A stretch of DNA of 64,000 nucleotides from Nocardioides potassii (GTDB lineage Bacteria > Actinomycetota > Actinomycetes > Propionibacteriales > Nocardioidaceae). Each line of letters opens with the position of its first letter. Position 1 is the first letter of the stretch. The DNA lies in NCBI RefSeq assembly GCF_021648885.1, contig NZ_JAKJHZ010000006.1, positions 62,001-126,000 on the forward strand, written 5' to 3'. Of the stretch, positions 40,970 through 49,829 are shown piece after piece. The translations under genes were made by a program, and so were the position numbers. The notes beneath the pieces were generated by a model. That model was not told the DNA's origin. It searched no databases and saw nothing but the letters and a program-made list of their open reading frames with translations.

Positions 40970-41809
40970 TCAGCCGAAGCGGCCGTTGACGTAGTCGGAC
41001 GTGCGCTGGTCCTGCGGGCTGGTGAACATCGCCTCGGTGTCGCCGTGCTCGACGATGACGCCGGGCGTGCCCTGCGAGGCGAGGAAGAAGGCGCAGGTGT
41101 CCGACACGCGCGCGGCCTGCTGCATGTTGTGCGTGACGATCACGATGGTGACCTGCTCGGCCAGGTCCTTCATCGTCTCCTCGATCACCCGGGTCGACGT
41201 CGGGTCGAGCGCCGAGCAGGGCTCGTCCATCAGCAGCACCCGCGGCTTGATCGCCAGCGACCGTGCGATGCAGAGGCGCTGCTGCTGGCCACCCGACAGA
41301 CCACCGCCGGGGCTGTCGAGGCGGTCCTTGACCTCGTTCCAGAGGCCGCCGCGCACGAGGCACTCCTCGACGAGCACCTCCTTGTCGGCCTTGGCCATGC
41401 GCGTCCCGGTCAGGCGCAGCCCGGCGATGACGTTCTCCCGGATCGACATCGCGGGGAACGGGTTCGGCTTCTGGAAGACCATGCCGATCGCCCGGCGGGC
41501 ATCGGTGAGCTTGCGCTGCGGGTCGTAGATGTCCTCGCCGTCCAGCAGGACCTCACCGGCGAGCGCCGCGGACGGCACCAGCTCGTGCATCCGGTTGAGG
41601 ATCCGCAGGAAGGTGGACTTGCCGCAGCCCGACGGCCCGATCAGTGCCGTGATGCCGGAGGCGGGCATGGTGAGCGAGACCCGGTCGAGGACCTGGTGGC
41701 TGCCGAACCACGCGGTGATGTCGCGCGCCTCGAGGGTGGCGGGGCCGGCCGGGGGCGGCGCGCCCTCGGAGGGGGGCACGGCGGGAGGCAACGTGGCGGT
41801 CTGGGTCAT
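40970..41809 (-). CDS. pstB: phosphate ABC transporter ATP-binding protein
   Basis: 279 residues from ATG 41809; ATG 41824 is in frame upstream. Walker A is [20 protein letters not shown], the PstB-specific [17 protein letters not shown] is present, signature [20 protein letters not shown], Walker [21 protein letters not shown]. It energises high-affinity phosphate uptake with PstC/PstA. It lies at the far end of the pst cluster, separated from the PstS-like gene by a strong hairpin, so it may be expressed at a different level. No phoU is seen in the window. Confidence 0.95.
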   Translation of the reverse strand: MTQTATLPPAVPPSEGAPPPAGPATLEARDITAWFGSHQVLDRVSLTMPASGITALIGPSGCGKSTFLRILNRMHELVPSAALAGEVLLDGEDIYDPQRKLTDARRAIGMVFQKPNPFPAMSIRENVIAGLRLTGTRMAKADKEVLVEECLVRGGLWNEVKDRLDSPGGGLSGGQQQRLCIARSLAIKPRVLLMDEPCSALDPTSTRVIEETMKDLAEQVTIVIVTHNMQQAARVSDTCAFFLASQGTPGVIVEHGDTEAMFTSPQDQRTSDYVNGRFG

Positions 41810-41830
41810 CGTGGGTCCTGTCATGAGGGT

Positions 41831-41864
41831 GGAGGCGGGCGGCCGTCAGCTGCCGCCCGCCTCC
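41831..41864 (-). terminator. hairpin between the PstS-like gene and pstB
   Basis: GGAGGCGGGCGGC-cgtcagct-GCCGCCCGCCTCC, a 13-bp perfect stem with an 8-nt loop, 16 nt after the stop at 41881 and just before pstB. Likely a terminator or attenuator. Confidence 0.75.
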
Positions 41865-41880
41865 CGTTCGTGGGGCTGGG

Positions 41881-43470
41881 TCAGCCCTTGATGGTGATGG
41901 TGAACTTCAGCTTGGACGCGGCGAACGCAGCGTCACCGGCGTACGACGCGACGAGCTTGTTCCTGCCCTTCGCCAGCTTCTTCAGCGTGATCGTGACGAC
42001 GCCGTTCTTGACGGTGCCCTTGCCGACGGTCTTGGTGCCGCGCTTCACGACGACCTTGCCGGTGGCGGCGCCCGCCGCGGACTCGGTCACCTTGACCTTG
42101 CCCTTCACGGTCGCACCCTTGGCGTAGGACGTCTTGTAGGTCTCCTTGAGCACGGTCTTCGCCTTGACGACCACCGGCGGGGCCGGGGTCGATGCAGCCA
42201 CGGTGACAGCGGTGGCCGACGACTGCGACGGGAGGAAGACCGAGTTGGTGCTCGGGGTGTACTTGGCCACGACCGTGTGCCCGCCTGCCGAGAGGCCGGT
42301 GAGGGCCTTGGTGGCCTTCCCGCCCGTGAGCGGGACCGGCGTGCCGGTCGGGGTGGCGGCGCCGTCGAGGAAGAACGAGACGAGGCCGTTGGCGACCGAG
42401 CTGCCGGAGGCGACCGTCGCCGTCACGGTGAGTGCACCGGCTGCGGCGGAGGTGCCCGCGACAGTGGTGGTGGTCGCGATCTGCTGGGTCGCGAGGTTCG
42501 TGGTGGGGTCCTGGGTGGGGACGCCACACACGCCGCCCTGGGTCTTGGGCAGCAGCTGCTCGAAGCCGGCGGCGGTGATCAGCGGCTTGGCTGCGGCCGA
42601 GCAGATGAAGCCACTGTCGCCGAAGATCGCGAGGATCTCGGGCTTGGCGACGTCAGACTGGCGCACGACGTTGTAGAGCGCGCGGTCTGCCAGGAAGCCG
42701 CCCTCGATGCGCAGCGGCGAGCCGTTCACGGCGTTGCGGCCGATGGAGAAGGGCGCCACCGCGTTCGGGTCGTTCTGGATCTGCGAGGGGTCGTGCTCCT
42801 GGACCTCGCTCACGGTGCCGGCGAGGGCCACGGGGTTGCCGTTGTTGGCAGCCTGCAGCTGGGCGACGAAGAACGAGCGGGTGCCCGATCCGCTCTGCGG
42901 GATCTTCGGGGCGATCACACCCGGAGCGCCGCCGAGCTGGCTCCAGTTGGTCACCGCACCGGAGTAGATCTGCACCATCTGGGCGGGAGAGATCGCCGCC
43001 GGAGCGTTGCTGGTCTGGGCGGTGGCGAGCGCCAACGAGTCCTTCGCGAACGGGAACGCCTGCAGCCCCGCCTGCTTCTCGGCGGCGTTGAGCGGTGAGG
43101 ACGAGCGAGCGAAGTCGATGTCGGTGTTGCCCGCGTTGTTGGTGCCGCCGTAGAGCGTCGTCTTGCCCGCGCCCGAGCCGTTGGGACGGGTGGCGGAGCC
43201 GCTCGGCAGCGGGATGGTCGAGGTGCCGGTGGCGTTCCAGCTGACGAGCTTGTTGGCCGGGTTGGACGCGTTCCAGCCCGGGACGCCGTTGTTGCCGTCG
43301 GCGAGGTAGTTGAGGGCGAACTCGGAGGTGTCCGAGCCGACGCCGATCACGTCGGAGGAAGCCGGCGAGTACCCGGCCGGCGGGTCAGCCAGGGCCGGAG
43401 CCGCGACAGCCAGCGACGCAGTCACGACGGCTGCGGTGCTGACACCGGCAAAGAGCCTGCGAACAGACAT
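41881..43470 (-). CDS. secreted PstS-like phosphate-binding protein with C-terminal Ig-like repeats
   Basis: 529 residues from ATG 43470 with GAAGGA 6 nt upstream. Signal peptide FAGVSTAAVVTASLAVAAPALA. Residues ~30-340 are a PstS-like type II binding protein (VIGVGSDTSEFALNYLADGN; IDFARSSSPLNAAEKQ; IPQSGSGTRSFFVAQLQAAN). C-terminal ~200 residues are two Ig-like beta domains (GLVSFFLDGAATPTGTPVPL; GKVVVKRGTKTVGKGTVKNG), ending in ASYAGDAAFAASKLKFTITI. No TM anchor. The extra domains probably place the binding lobe away from the membrane or hold it in the envelope. Confidence 0.86.
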   Translation of the reverse strand: MSVRRLFAGVSTAAVVTASLAVAAPALADPPAGYSPASSDVIGVGSDTSEFALNYLADGNNGVPGWNASNPANKLVSWNATGTSTIPLPSGSATRPNGSGAGKTTLYGGTNNAGNTDIDFARSSSPLNAAEKQAGLQAFPFAKDSLALATAQTSNAPAAISPAQMVQIYSGAVTNWSQLGGAPGVIAPKIPQSGSGTRSFFVAQLQAANNGNPVALAGTVSEVQEHDPSQIQNDPNAVAPFSIGRNAVNGSPLRIEGGFLADRALYNVVRQSDVAKPEILAIFGDSGFICSAAAKPLITAAGFEQLLPKTQGGVCGVPTQDPTTNLATQQIATTTTVAGTSAAAGALTVTATVASGSSVANGLVSFFLDGAATPTGTPVPLTGGKATKALTGLSAGGHTVVAKYTPSTNSVFLPSQSSATAVTVAASTPAPPVVVKAKTVLKETYKTSYAKGATVKGKVKVTESAAGAATGKVVVKRGTKTVGKGTVKNGVVTITLKKLAKGRNKLVASYAGDAAFAASKLKFTITIKG

Positions 43471-43511
43471 GTTGTGTTCCTTCTGTGTGTGGTGCTGGTT
43501 GGGTGATGGCG

Positions 43512-44354
43512 TTACATGAGGTTGGGCAGCAGGCGCATGACCACGTCGGTCGTGAGCCAGGCAACGGCGAGCACGACCGGGGTCGCGACCACCCACACCA
43601 GGGCGGCTCCGAACCGCTGCCGGGCGGCGATGACCCCGAAGGTCAGCGCCAGGAGCAGCCCCAGGCACAGCGTCAGCAGCGGCATCGCCGCTCCGGACTC
43701 CGTTCCCATCGCTTGCTCCGGATCTGGGACCGCGCGGGGGAGTCCCGCTGGGGTGTCGAACGCCTCGTCGGCCTCCGCGTCGACGTACACGACCCCTCCG
43801 GGCGACAGCGAGGGGATCTTTCCGCCGGTGGCCTCACCGCTCACGAGGACCAGCCGGGCGGCGCCCTCCGGCCTCGGCTGGGGCAGTGGGTCGCCTGCGC
43901 GTCGTACGCCGATCACTCGGAAGCGTTTCGTGCCCTGGGCGGTCGTGACGTTGACCTGGTCGCCCTCGACCAGCTCGCCGAGCCTGGCGAACGGTGCGCC
44001 GTAGGTGCGGGCGCGGCCGAAGACCGCCGACGTGCCGAGCTGGCCGGGGAGGACGGTGTCGCGCAGGTGGCCGGGGCCGGTGAGCAGGTCACCCGAAGCG
44101 GTGCCCTCGACGACGACCTGGTCGACCCCGATGTGGGGGATCGACAACGTCGCGACCGGTTCTCCGAGCGGCGTGACCGGCCCGATCGGCGCGGTGGCGG
44201 CGGCGAGCTCGCCGCGGAACTCCTGGTAGAGCGCGTCCTGGCTCCGGTCCTGGGCCAGCCCGCCGAGGTAGAGCATCTGCGCGGCCATCCAGCCGGCGAC
44301 CAGGCACAGCATGAGCGAGGTCGTCGAGACGACCGACCAGCCGTCGTCGTTCAC
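43512..44354 (-). CDS. sortase-fold membrane protein lacking catalytic residues
   Basis: 280 residues from ATG 44354 (ATGA overlap with the upstream gene). One N-terminal and two C-terminal membrane segments enclose a class E/D sortase domain: ATLSIPHIGVDQVVVEGTAS, then GPGHLRDTVLPGQLGTSAVF and GRARTYGAPFARLGELVEGD. In active sortases the segment before TTYGAPF reads AGHRTTYG; here it is FGRARTYG, so the catalytic His is Arg. The strand that normally reads LTLTTC is RLVLVSGEATGG, so the Cys is absent, and no catalytic Arg is seen. It is fifth in the overlap-chained pst operon. Probably a non-catalytic binding or scaffold protein. Confidence 0.82.
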   Translation of the reverse strand: MNDDGWSVVSTTSLMLCLVAGWMAAQMLYLGGLAQDRSQDALYQEFRGELAAATAPIGPVTPLGEPVATLSIPHIGVDQVVVEGTASGDLLTGPGHLRDTVLPGQLGTSAVFGRARTYGAPFARLGELVEGDQVNVTTAQGTKRFRVIGVRRAGDPLPQPRPEGAARLVLVSGEATGGKIPSLSPGGVVYVDAEADEAFDTPAGLPRAVPDPEQAMGTESGAAMPLLTLCLGLLLALTFGVIAARQRFGAALVWVVATPVVLAVAWLTTDVVMRLLPNLM

Positions 44355-46966
44355 GACGACCTCCTGCGGATGCGGCGCAGCCGGCCGATGTTGGCCGCGA
44401 TCGCGCCCGCGACGACGAGGAGCAGCAGGAAGGGCAGCAGCCGCTGGGCCACGGGCGAGGACACCGCGGCCGTGGGAGGCATCGAGACGACGTCCGGTGT
44501 GCCGTCGTCCTCGTCCTTGCCGGTTCCCTTTCCGGCTCCCTTGCCGGTTCCTTTGCCGTCGCCGTCGCCGGTGCCGGTCGGGTCGGTCGGGGTGTCGGGT
44601 CCGACCTGCGTCACGCTGCCGGGGCCGAGGGCCTGACCCGAACCGGTACCACCGGTGCCGGTTCCGCCGGTGCCGTCAGTACTCGGGTCGCCCGCGCCCC
44701 CGGAGCCCTGGTCGGTGGCCGTCACGCCCTTCTGCTCCGCGAATGCCGTGGCGACGGCCTGCGCCTGCTTCCAGAGCGGCGCGGTCACGCCGGTCCTGCG
44801 CAGGGGAAGGTAGCCCGGAGGCAGCTCGCCGTTGCCGTAGCCGGCCCGCTGGCCCTCGGACGTCGAGACCCGGACGAACTCCGCGACCTTGGCCGCGTCC
44901 CCCGCAGGGAGGTTCGCCGTCCGGGCCGCCGTGTAGACGATCATCGTGCCCGGGTAGCCACCGGCCTTGAGCACCTTGCGCATGTCGAGCGTGAACGGCT
45001 CCTCGCCGGACTTCGACGGCGTGGCGGTACGCACGGCCCGCGTCATCGCGTCCGCGGTGGGGCCGGCGTAGGTGTCGCCGGACGTGAGCAGCCGCGCCTG
45101 CTGCAGGCCGAGCCGCTCGGCATCGCCGGTGCTGACGAGCCCGAGCATGAACCGGGCGCCGACTCCCTGGCGGTCGACGCGTCCGATCTTCCAGGGGTCC
45201 GAGCTCGTCGCGCGGTCGCACTTGGTCTGCACGTTGGGCCAGGCGTCGAGGACCGCCTCGGCGATCTTGCGCAATGAGGTCACCGGTGCCGCGAGCTGGG
45301 TGAAGTACGGCGCCGGGTTCTGCTGGTAGCACTCGAGGTTGGACGGCGCGACGAAGTCGTCGAGGAGCGGCCACTCCGCCGTGGGCAGCGCGATCTTCTT
45401 GTAGCTGGGGTTGACCTTCATGCCCCACGGGTCGGCCTTGCCGTTCACGAAGTCCATCGCCGCCTTGTCCTGGGCGATGTAGGACGTGAGGGTCGTCATC
45501 ACGTCGCTGGACTCCGACAGCGACAGCAGCGTGGCGCCGGCCTCCCGCGCGACCGTGTCGAGACCCGGGTTGAGCCGCTGGAACTCCGGGTCGAGGTTCA
45601 TCGAGACCGGGTTGTCGCCCATGCCGGGGTGGCTGCGACCGCGCTCGCTGCCGAGGTAGGACTGGGTGAGCAGCTTGGCCAGCAGCCGCGGCGTGAGCCG
45701 GAGGTCGCTCACCTCCCCCGCGTTGTCGGGACGGTCGACGATGTAGGCGATCGAGAAGCCGGTCACCGCCGTGGGTGCGTAGGCGACCGGATCGGCACCC
45801 TTCGTCTCGTGTGCGCTCGAGACGAACGCGGCTGCTCCGCCTCCGTTCTCAGCCAGGTTGAACCCGGCGTCGTCCGACATCTTGTTGTGCTGGAACTTGA
45901 AGCGCTTCTTGTCCAGGCAGTACGCCGGTGACCACTGCAGCGAGGCCTGGGCCATCAGCTCGGAGCCGTAGAAACCCGTGGGCGGTCGCGAGTCCAGCAC
46001 GTCGCAGGCGTCCGGCGGCAGGCCGAACGTCAGCGGGATCGAGAAGCGGTTGCGCCAGTTCGAGGCGGACCACCACAGCTGCGGGGACACGGTGAGGTCG
46101 ACGCCCTCGTTGGCATAGTTGCTGGCCCCCGAGGCGAACCGCCCGGCCTTCGAGCACTCGCCGTCGTCGGTGGCACACGAGAGGCCGATGATGGGGATGA
46201 CCACCACCGAGCACGCCACCTTGTCCGAGCAGCCGAGCGACTCGTTCTCGATGTTGGTCCGCACCTCGAACTTCACCGACCCGTTGCCCTCGGCGTCGGA
46301 GAAGGCAGCCATCTCGGCGGGCGGGAAGGCGGCGCCGACGGCCGCCTCGGGCGCCATCGTCTCGGCGGTGCACGACGGGTAGACGGTGCCGTTGGCCGCC
46401 CGGAACGCGGTCACGTGGGTGGAGAAGGTCGGCGGGTCGTTGCACTCCGCCGGCGCGGGCACGAGCCCGCTCTTGGGTGCGCGGTCGACGTCCGAGGCGT
46501 AGGCGTCCTTGGTCCACACTGCTTGCGACTCGTCCATCGACTGGCTGCGCTGGATGCGCGACGACGTCCAGCACGTCTCCGGCGCGAGCTGCTGGTCGAG
46601 GGGCAGGCTGGGGTCGTCGAGACCACGGCACTGCATGATCACGACCGGGTACTCCTGCAGCATCCCCAGCTCGCCGAAGGGGCTGGCCGCGCGCCCGCCC
46701 GACGGGTGCGCCCCGGTCCAGCTGATCTCGATGCGCTCGCGGCCCCGAAGCTCGGTGGTGCGGTTGGCGGTCACCGTGACGTCGCGGGAGTCGATCTCGA
46801 TCGGCTGCCCGTCGAACATGATCGAGCGCGTGAGGTGCTTGGTCTGGCTGTACGCCGGCGTCGAGGCCTCGTCGGCGGCGGCGCTGGCGGTGCCACCGAC
46901 ACCGGCTGCCGCCGGCAGCGCGAGGGCGAGGGCGGTGAGTGCGAGCGCGAGCTGACGGCGCCTCAT
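44351..46966 (-). CDS. large PstS-superfamily-like surface protein with C-terminal membrane anchor
   Basis: 871 residues from ATG 46966, which overlaps the pstS stop by 4 nt. Signal peptide LALALTALALALPAAAGVGG. Central segments resemble a type II periplasmic binding fold (VAYAPTAVTGFSIAYIVDRP, RLTPRLLAKLLTQSYLG; later GGYPGTMIVYTAARTANLPA). A Gly/Thr/Asp-rich linker (~760-825) is followed by MPPTAAVSSP, a hydrophobic helix and basic tail GRLRRIRRRSS, the shape of a cell-wall sorting signal but without LPxTG. Several Cys pairs suggest disulfides. Function unknown; position in the pst operon implies a role in phosphate capture. Confidence 0.8.
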   Translation of the reverse strand: MRRRQLALALTALALALPAAAGVGGTASAAADEASTPAYSQTKHLTRSIMFDGQPIEIDSRDVTVTANRTTELRGRERIEISWTGAHPSGGRAASPFGELGMLQEYPVVIMQCRGLDDPSLPLDQQLAPETCWTSSRIQRSQSMDESQAVWTKDAYASDVDRAPKSGLVPAPAECNDPPTFSTHVTAFRAANGTVYPSCTAETMAPEAAVGAAFPPAEMAAFSDAEGNGSVKFEVRTNIENESLGCSDKVACSVVVIPIIGLSCATDDGECSKAGRFASGASNYANEGVDLTVSPQLWWSASNWRNRFSIPLTFGLPPDACDVLDSRPPTGFYGSELMAQASLQWSPAYCLDKKRFKFQHNKMSDDAGFNLAENGGGAAAFVSSAHETKGADPVAYAPTAVTGFSIAYIVDRPDNAGEVSDLRLTPRLLAKLLTQSYLGSERGRSHPGMGDNPVSMNLDPEFQRLNPGLDTVAREAGATLLSLSESSDVMTTLTSYIAQDKAAMDFVNGKADPWGMKVNPSYKKIALPTAEWPLLDDFVAPSNLECYQQNPAPYFTQLAAPVTSLRKIAEAVLDAWPNVQTKCDRATSSDPWKIGRVDRQGVGARFMLGLVSTGDAERLGLQQARLLTSGDTYAGPTADAMTRAVRTATPSKSGEEPFTLDMRKVLKAGGYPGTMIVYTAARTANLPAGDAAKVAEFVRVSTSEGQRAGYGNGELPPGYLPLRRTGVTAPLWKQAQAVATAFAEQKGVTATDQGSGGAGDPSTDGTGGTGTGGTGSGQALGPGSVTQVGPDTPTDPTGTGDGDGKGTGKGAGKGTGKDEDDGTPDVVSMPPTAAVSSPVAQRLLPFLLLLVVAGAIAANIGRLRRIRRRSS

Positions 46967-48663
46967 TGGCCCGCACCCCGACGTCGTACGCCCCGGGCGA
47001 GGAGCAGTCCCGGCACCAGGACCAGCGCGAGCAGCTCCAGCGCGGCGAGCGCACCGAAGGCGCGGCCGTCGCCCGGCCGGCTCGCGGAGAGCTCGGTGGG
47101 CGTGGCGTAGATCGGGTCGGTGGTGCTGCCGCCTGCCGCGGCATCGGCCGCTACGGCACCGTCGGCCGCCACGGTCTCCCCGGTGACCGGGTCCACCTCG
47201 GTCGTGGCCGGATCAGCGCCACCACCGCCATCGGCTCCGTCGGCACCGCCGGTGGGGGATGCGCCGCCGCCCTTGCCGCCGCCCTTGCCGTTGGCGGCGA
47301 CGGTGGTCCCGCCGTCACCGGTGGTCGCGGGCTGGTCCTCGTCCGTGGACGGCTGACCGGTGCCGGTCGCCGTACCGCACGGGCCCTCGCCGTCCTTGTC
47401 GCAGGCCGCTGGCTGCGGAGCGATCTGCGCCAGCTTGTTCTGCTTGAGGTTGCCCGCCACGAAGGTCGGGTTGTTGCACTTGGTCGCGTCGCGGTTCTCG
47501 ACGTCCACGGCCGGGTCGGCGGTCTTGAGCCTCGCCAGCTGCGTGAACCCGGCCTGCACGAGGTTGAGCGGGAGGGGCGAGTAGCCGTACGCACCGGCCT
47601 TGGCCTGGCCCTCGCAGAGCGAGTAGAACATGAAGTCGCCGAGCGTCTGGCGCTTGGCCGTCGTCATCCGCTGGTCCTGGGCACCGGTCGGAATGATCAT
47701 GTAGCTGTACGACGACAGCGGGTAGGCCCGCGGGTCGGTGGCGTTGTAGACACCGTCGAGGATCTGCGTGAGGTACATCGGCGAGGACGTGTCCTCGTTG
47801 ATCCGCGCCTGGGTCAGCGCGACGGCGACGTTGTACTGCGTCGGCTCGACGTAGTAGCCGCCCTTGTTGAGGACCTTGACGACCGGGTAGTCCTTGTTGA
47901 GCGGGTACGCGTACTCGACGTAGCCGATCGTGCCGTTGCCGGCGAAGCCGGAGATCGTGTTCATCACCTGGTCGGAGCCCGACTGGGCGAGCATCCGGCC
48001 CTTGCGCGGGAAGTACGACGTGTAGCCGCTCTTGCCGAAGTAGGGGCGCCAGATGTCGGGGTACTGCTTGTCCATCCACGTCGTCAGCTGGGCGGTCGTG
48101 CCCGAGCCGTCGGAGCGGACGACCGGGGTGATCGCGAGCTTGGGGAAGGCGCGACCGTTGTTGTCCTGGGTGATCTGCGGGTCCGACCAGTCGGTGATCT
48201 GGCCGGTGAAGATCTTCGTCAGCGTCTCGCCCGACAGGCGCAGGTTGCGAACCAGCTCGTTGCCGATCTTCAGCTGGTAGGTAAAGGCGGTGCCGCCCGC
48301 GACGATCGGGAGGTAGGCGAACTCGCGGCCGTTGCTGTTGTCGGCGTTGCCGAACTCGTCGACGCCCGGGTAGGGGATCTCGGAGATGCCGAAGTCGGTG
48401 ACGTTCTGCGCGAAGTTCTTGCGGCCCTGGGACGACCCACCGCCGTTGTAGGTGACCTTCATGCCGAGCGCGTCGACGTCGGAGATCCACTGCTGGACGA
48501 TCACCTCCGACCACGTGGAGCCGGAGCCCTCGATCTGCGCGTACGCCGTACGGGCTGAGGCGTTGCCGAAGCCGTCGTCGGCGCTGGCGGCCGCGCCGAG
48601 CCCGGTCAGTGAGAGGAGGACCGCGCCCACGAGCACGGCGGCGAGTCGGAGCGGGCGGTTCAT
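46963..48663 (-). CDS. pstS: phosphate ABC transporter substrate-binding protein, tail-anchored
   Basis: 566 residues from ATG 48663. Signal peptide LAAVLVGAVLLSLTGLGAAA. Phosphate-binding loops are clear: IEGSGSTWSEVIVQQWISDV, YNGGGSSQGRKNF, VVRSDGSGTTAQLTTWMDKQ and GNGTIGYVEYAYPLNKDYPV. After the ~370-residue binding domain comes a ~110-residue Gly/Thr/Asp-rich linker and a membrane helix LAALELLALVLVPGLLLARG with basic tail RRRGAGQ, so this PstS is anchored at its C-terminus rather than by a lipobox. Overlaps pstA upstream and the 871-aa gene downstream by 4 nt each. Confidence 0.92.
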   Translation of the reverse strand: MNRPLRLAAVLVGAVLLSLTGLGAAASADDGFGNASARTAYAQIEGSGSTWSEVIVQQWISDVDALGMKVTYNGGGSSQGRKNFAQNVTDFGISEIPYPGVDEFGNADNSNGREFAYLPIVAGGTAFTYQLKIGNELVRNLRLSGETLTKIFTGQITDWSDPQITQDNNGRAFPKLAITPVVRSDGSGTTAQLTTWMDKQYPDIWRPYFGKSGYTSYFPRKGRMLAQSGSDQVMNTISGFAGNGTIGYVEYAYPLNKDYPVVKVLNKGGYYVEPTQYNVAVALTQARINEDTSSPMYLTQILDGVYNATDPRAYPLSSYSYMIIPTGAQDQRMTTAKRQTLGDFMFYSLCEGQAKAGAYGYSPLPLNLVQAGFTQLARLKTADPAVDVENRDATKCNNPTFVAGNLKQNKLAQIAPQPAACDKDGEGPCGTATGTGQPSTDEDQPATTGDGGTTVAANGKGGGKGGGASPTGGADGADGGGGADPATTEVDPVTGETVAADGAVAADAAAGGSTTDPIYATPTELSASRPGDGRAFGALAALELLALVLVPGLLLARGVRRRGAGQ

Positions 48664-49829
48664 CGAGAGCTCCTCGAGTGGGGCGGACGGGCGACGAGGC
48701 GGGCGATCACGAACAGCACGAGCACCAGGACGAGGAGCACCGTCGCGGCGGCGAAGGCGCGCTCGATGTCCATCGGCTCGGGGCTGCGGGCGCCCTTGAA
48801 GATGAAGAGCGGCAGCGAGTTCATGACGCCGTCGGTGGGGTTGGTGACGAAGAACGTCGCGACACCGGAGGTGAGCAGGACCGGCGAGGTCTCTCCCACG
48901 CCGCGGGCGACGCCGAGGATCAGCGCGGTCGCGAGGCCCGGGCGCGCGGTCGGCAGGACGACGTGCCAGACCGTGCGCCACCGGCTCGCCCCGAGGGCGA
49001 GGCTCGCCTCGCGCAGCCCGCCCGGGACGACCCGCAGCACCACGTCGGCGGCGCGGGCGATGATCGGCAGCATCATCACCGAGAGCGCCATCGCCGCTGC
49101 GAAGCCCGAGCGGGGGAAGCCGAGCGCCACGATCAGGACCGTGTAGACGAACAGACCGGCCACGATCGACGGGAGCGCGGTCATCGCCTCGACGATCGTG
49201 CGTACGACGACCGCAAAGCGCCCGCCCACCTCGGTCATGAAGACCGCGGTGCCGATGCCGAGGGGCAGGGTGACGGCAATGGCGATGCCGAGTTCGATCG
49301 CCGAGCCCACGATCGCGTGGCCGATGCCGCCGCGGTCGAACGGGTCGCGCGGACCGACGCCCGCCATGTCGTCGACGAAGAAGTTGAGGTGGAGCAGCGG
49401 CTCCCAGCCCCGGTAGACCACGAAGACGACGGTGCTGACCAGGGCGGCGCCGACCACCAGGGCACCGGAGGTGACGACGCCCGCGACGACGCGGTCGACC
49501 ACGTCGACCCGGCGTCCGGACATCGAGGTCGTGACCGCGCTCATCAGCAGGCCGAGGACGAACCAGACGACCAGGAGCCAGGCCGGCCCACCGAGCGGAA
49601 GGATCCGCTGGGTGACGAGCCAGGCCAGCGCGAAGGCGCTCACCCAGGAACCGACGGTGGCGAAGCGCTCCTCGGCGGTCGGCTTGCCGAGGCCCGGGCG
49701 GGGCGCCGGCGGCGCGGCGTCGAGGTCACGGGTGGGCAGGTGGGTCGTGGCGCGCGGACGGGCCACGACGGGCTCCGCCTCGTGCGTACGTCCGTCGACG
49801 CGGGTCGTGGGCACGCGAGTCGTCGTCAT
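48660..49829 (-). CDS. pstA: phosphate ABC transporter permease PstA
   Basis: 389 residues. Six membrane helices in the PstA/CysT permease domain after an N-terminal ~100-residue extension with extra helices. The EAA-type loop is LREASLALGASRWRTVWHVV and other marks are IVGSAIELGIAIAVTLPLGI and VARGVGETSPVLLTSGVATF. With PstC it forms the inner-membrane phosphate channel. ATG overlaps the pstC stop and its own stop overlaps pstS. Confidence 0.94.
   Translation of the reverse strand: MTTTRVPTTRVDGRTHEAEPVVARPRATTHLPTRDLDAAPPAPRPGLGKPTAEERFATVGSWVSAFALAWLVTQRILPLGGPAWLLVVWFVLGLLMSAVTTSMSGRRVDVVDRVVAGVVTSGALVVGAALVSTVVFVVYRGWEPLLHLNFFVDDMAGVGPRDPFDRGGIGHAIVGSAIELGIAIAVTLPLGIGTAVFMTEVGGRFAVVVRTIVEAMTALPSIVAGLFVYTVLIVALGFPRSGFAAAMALSVMMLPIIARAADVVLRVVPGGLREASLALGASRWRTVWHVVLPTARPGLATALILGVARGVGETSPVLLTSGVATFFVTNPTDGVMNSLPLFIFKGARSPEPMDIERAFAAATVLLVLVLVLFVIARLVARPPHSRSSR

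Noticed and set aside
46939..48558. 539-codon plus-strand frame
   Set aside because: Antisense to pstS; Val/Arg/Asp-rich shadow composition.
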